Source of the DNA: Serilophus lunatus
Lineage: Eukaryota > Chordata > Aves > Passeriformes > Eurylaimidae
Reading direction: 5' to 3'
DNA length: 64,000 bases
Assembly (NCBI GenBank): GCA_013399895.1
Contig: VXBA01002618.1
Coordinates: 793,540 to 857,539, forward strand
A program made the translations under genes and the position numbers. Under the pieces are notes generated by a model, which was not told where the DNA came from, searched no databases, and saw nothing but the letters and a program-made list of their open reading frames with translations. This document shows positions 61,496-64,000 of this stretch, in pieces; position 1 is the stretch's first letter, and each line of letters opens with the position of its first letter.

Positions 61496-61640
61496 ATCAC
61501 AGAATCATAGAATGGTTTGGCCTGGAAAGGAGTTTTAAGGGTTGTCTAGTCCAATATCCCTGCCTCAGGCAGACACACCTCCCACTAAACCAGGTTGCTC
61601 AAAACCTCATCCAACCTGGCCTTGAACACTTCCACAAATG
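61496..61640 (-). mobile_element. CR1 LINE 3' end fragment
   Basis: ATCACAGAATCATAGAATGG at the left edge is the complement of the CR1 octamer end. It is followed by AGTTTTAAGGGTTGTCTAG, CAGACACACCTCCCACTA, AACCAGGTTGCTCAAAAC, CCTCATCCAACCTGGCC and TTGAACACTTCCA, all in consensus order. It is 5'-truncated after about 145 bp. Confidence 0.94.
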
Positions 61641-62807
61641 ACATATTTTAATGACTATTTTCAGCAATGGAGTCTCCTGACAGGCAACTTGGACATATAC
61701 CTGGTGCAGCAAGACCTACAGGAAAAACAGTGAGCATAATGTTGTTGACAGAAAGAGGGAGATCTCTGCAACATGGACTTTAATATTAGCAGCAACAAGA
61801 GCTGTCTGGTGGGATGCTTTTGAGGTAGGATTGAGAAATTCAGATAAGAAGAAAATAAGGAAAAAACAATTGAAAGAAAACAAAGCAGTTGATTTTTTTT
61901 CCTCCTATAATACAAAGGATTATACAGCTCTTAGACACACAGCACATTACACTGGTTCTCTCTAAGAAGGGATTCCTTGGAAATAAATGAATAGAAATTT
62001 CTCTGACCCTCTATCTAAAAGCTATCTGAACATCTCATAAAGAAAAAAATTGAGATAACTTGACTATGGGTGCAAAGATGTGAGTCTCAGTTGCAATATT
62101 GACCTGGAAGCAGCTCCACTCACTGAGTCAGTGAACCTCCCTTGACTCTGGAGGGTGTTTTCCAGAACTAAGGGCAGTTGACATTGACAGGGGCTCTTAA
62201 GCCCCTGAGAATTTGCCCTGACAACCCTATTCCAAGTACACCTTATGTCTCAGTTTTTCTGTTCCTAGTACCGATGCCCTGACCACAGGAGGGAAAGGAC
62301 CCCATTTACTGTATTTACTACACTCCAAGGGGTGCCTCTCAGTTATGTTGCTCTGGCAGCTCAGAGGCTCCAGCTTCAATCTGCCAAATGCACCAGCCCT
62401 GAGATGCCGTGCTGGACTTGGGATGCCAAACTTGGGATGCCTTGAAGGTCTGCAAATTTGGAGAAGGGTGTGAGTCCTCAGCAGGATCAGAGGATGGGTT
62501 GACCATTCTCCTACATGCACTGTGAATGAAACAATAGCAGAGTCTGCCACAGCGCCCACGTCAGTCTTTTTGGAGACACAGTTTTGGCCAGAAGTCCCCA
62601 GCACAGGCTGCAAACCCTGCCTGGAGCAGATGAAACCATGAACAGACTGTTTATGGATCAGTGCCCTCCTTCCCACACAGACATATGCTGGAGTTAAAAA
62701 ACAAGCTGCCTCTCTCCAAGTCCTCACACAAGTCCCATCTCTCTGGGTGTTGAACTGTCATGTGAAAGTCAAAATCTTAAAGGTGATCCTTGCTGTCCCC
62801 TCCCCAG
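61641..62807. other. Unassigned non-coding stretch
   Basis: A 166-codon minus-strand frame (62227-62727) is long for this composition. It has no recognisable domain, signal peptide or splice context, and includes a small direct repeat of CTTGGGATGCC near 62415-62440. It is left uncalled. Confidence 0.45.
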
Positions 62808-62913
62808 GATGGCTTTACTCCAAGTGCAGCAGAGACATATTTTGCAATGAAGTGTTGGATGAGTTCTACCAGCTGATGAACAGGGTGAATGGAAAGAGCG
62901 AGATGGGTAGAAA
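62808..62913 (+). CDS. Possible short coding exon of an unidentified gene
   Basis: A 106-bp segment is bounded by a good acceptor (polypyrimidine CTTGCTGTCCCCTCCCCAG) and a strong donor (AGAAA/GTGAGT). One + frame is open throughout: two bases, then 34 codons beginning WLYSKCSRDIFCNEVLDEFY, then two bases. The other two frames contain stops. The peptide has two cysteines, an acidic/aromatic stretch and a basic end, and reads like protein. If the donor is not used, the frame ends ...MGRK at TGA 62914-62916, so a terminal exon is also possible. I do not recognise the family, and no neighbouring exon was found inside the window. A chance combination of splice signals is a real possibility. Confidence 0.3.
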
Positions 62914-62916
62914 GTG

Positions 62917-64000
62917 AGTTATACAGATGCAATGAGGTTCTAGGAGAGAAAATGTGCAGAAAAGAGGAAAAATACTCAAAGACAGCTCAGTATCTGACAG
63001 AGCCCTTCAGCAGGGACTCTCCTGTGTAGGCGGATCATGACCTCACCTACTTCTTCAGGGATTCACAGTCCCATACCTTGGCAGGACCAAAATACTTTCA
63101 CTGATTATTTTTTTTTTCTGTATGGTAGAAGAGCTGGGTATGCTACGTGTTGTGTAATGGGATTTCCATTGCCCTATAGTTCCTTCCAGTCAACACTTCT
63201 GTCTCCCAAAAAGAAATAACAATTAGAAAATCTGTCTAACAAATTGTCTTTAATCCTGACTTCACGCCTAGAGCCGTAGAACTGGAGTGGAGTGTGAACA
63301 CAAGGCAGGGGGAAGCCCTGGAAGGCGTGCAGAGGTAAGAAGAAATGGGTCCATTGTTGGCCCTTCTCCAGGTCAACAGGGATCTTGCAACTGGAGAGTA
63401 GCATTTGGCAAACCTTTCTGACATGCAACAGAGCAAGAAATGAAGCACAGAGGGGCTAAATTTCACTGTAAGTGACTGAATTTAGCTCAACATTAAGCAC
63501 TTGAATCCAAAGTTAGCACTTTCCCCACCAAACTGTCCTTTCTCTCTTGGATTTCATGCAGAAGTGCTTTAAATTCCCCCCGAGCTCTTTCCCAGCCCCA
63601 TGACTGAAGAAAACCCTGGAGAAATGTTAACTGAACAGCTCTTCAGCTAGCCTGACCTCAGCCCTTCTGCAGGCCAACTCATCTGCTTCTGGAGGGGCTG
63701 CCAGCTGGCGAGCACCCGGCTCCCTCATACGAGCTGGCACTGCCCAAGGGGTGAATCAGCCTGCTGAGGAGCTCACAGCAAGGAAAAACATCTCTGGGGC
63801 TGGAGAAAATGAAATAGTTGGATATTAATGGGAAAGGAATTGCAGGAGAAAAGTCTTGCAGCTCTACTGTACATCTGTGAAGCCTCAGACGTGCTGCAGA
63901 AATTGCTGCAAACACAGTAACTAGTGTTACTGCAGATAATAAAGACCAGATAACGTAGAAGAGGATAGAGCAGAAAAAAGTCCTGCTGTATCACTGGTTT
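62917..64000. other. Unassigned non-coding stretch to window end
   Basis: No gene or repeat is recognised apart from a T-rich run at about 63106-63118. Overlapping minus-strand frames of 73-84 codons at 63174-63994 are unrecognised. If the exon proposed at 62808 is real, its next exon would have to lie here or beyond; none stands out. Confidence 0.4.

Noticed and set aside
62227..62727. 166-codon minus-strand frame
   Set aside because: No familiar motif, signal sequence or splice context. Its composition follows the local DNA.

Overview
The window reads as nuclear DNA of a bird, probably a passerine or other neoavian. Five CR1 LINE fragments can be recognised by their 3' octamer ends or reverse-transcriptase text. 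There are older CR1 relics of the kind shared with crocodiles and turtles. Two GC-rich LTR-like elements end in the CAAACCA..ACA termini that I associate with bird endogenous retroviruses. Single N positions at 31930 and 35984 fit a draft vertebrate assembly. Nothing bacterial, viral-genomic, CRISPR-like or operon-like is present, and I found no intact protein-coding gene. Most of the window is gene-poor intergenic or intronic DNA. The open frames are short, and the longest ones fall in GC-rich repeats or look like chance.

Layout. 1-160 is an A/C-rich low-complexity tract. 161-7740 is unassigned apart from a possible old archosaur repeat near 3265-3390 and a paired FOX-type motif at 5051-5072. 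7742-8380 is a dead CR1 carrying broken reverse transcriptase. 8848-11051 is a 2.2 kb element bounded by inverted ends of about 65 bp. It holds an AT-rich left part with a perfect 21-bp homeodomain-type palindrome, a 9-bp minisatellite, a CpG-rich core, a GC box/CCAAT/TATA promoter, a YY1 motif and a poly(A) signal. 14634-14822 is a CR1 fragment with an internal deletion. 18200-18930 is an ancient CR1 relic. 24805 to about 25790 is a second, minus-strand, LTR-like CpG-rich element. 27760-28460 may be another old LINE relic. 28460-44410 is mostly unassigned. 44411-44610 is a CR1 end joined to an (AAAAT)n microsatellite. 51595-52960 is a second long ancient CR1 relic. Shorter CR1 pieces lie at 54549-54653, 60857-61060 and 61496-61640. 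A possible short coding exon with good splice sites lies at 62808-62913.

The features do not form a pathway. What can be said is how the sequence was built: several ages of LINE insertion, at least two retrovirus-like LTR insertions that brought CpG-rich promoter sequence, and a background of AT-rich non-coding DNA. A few stretches in that background look like conserved regulatory sequence, but only a multi-species alignment could show it. The most unusual object is the inverted-end element at 8848-11051.
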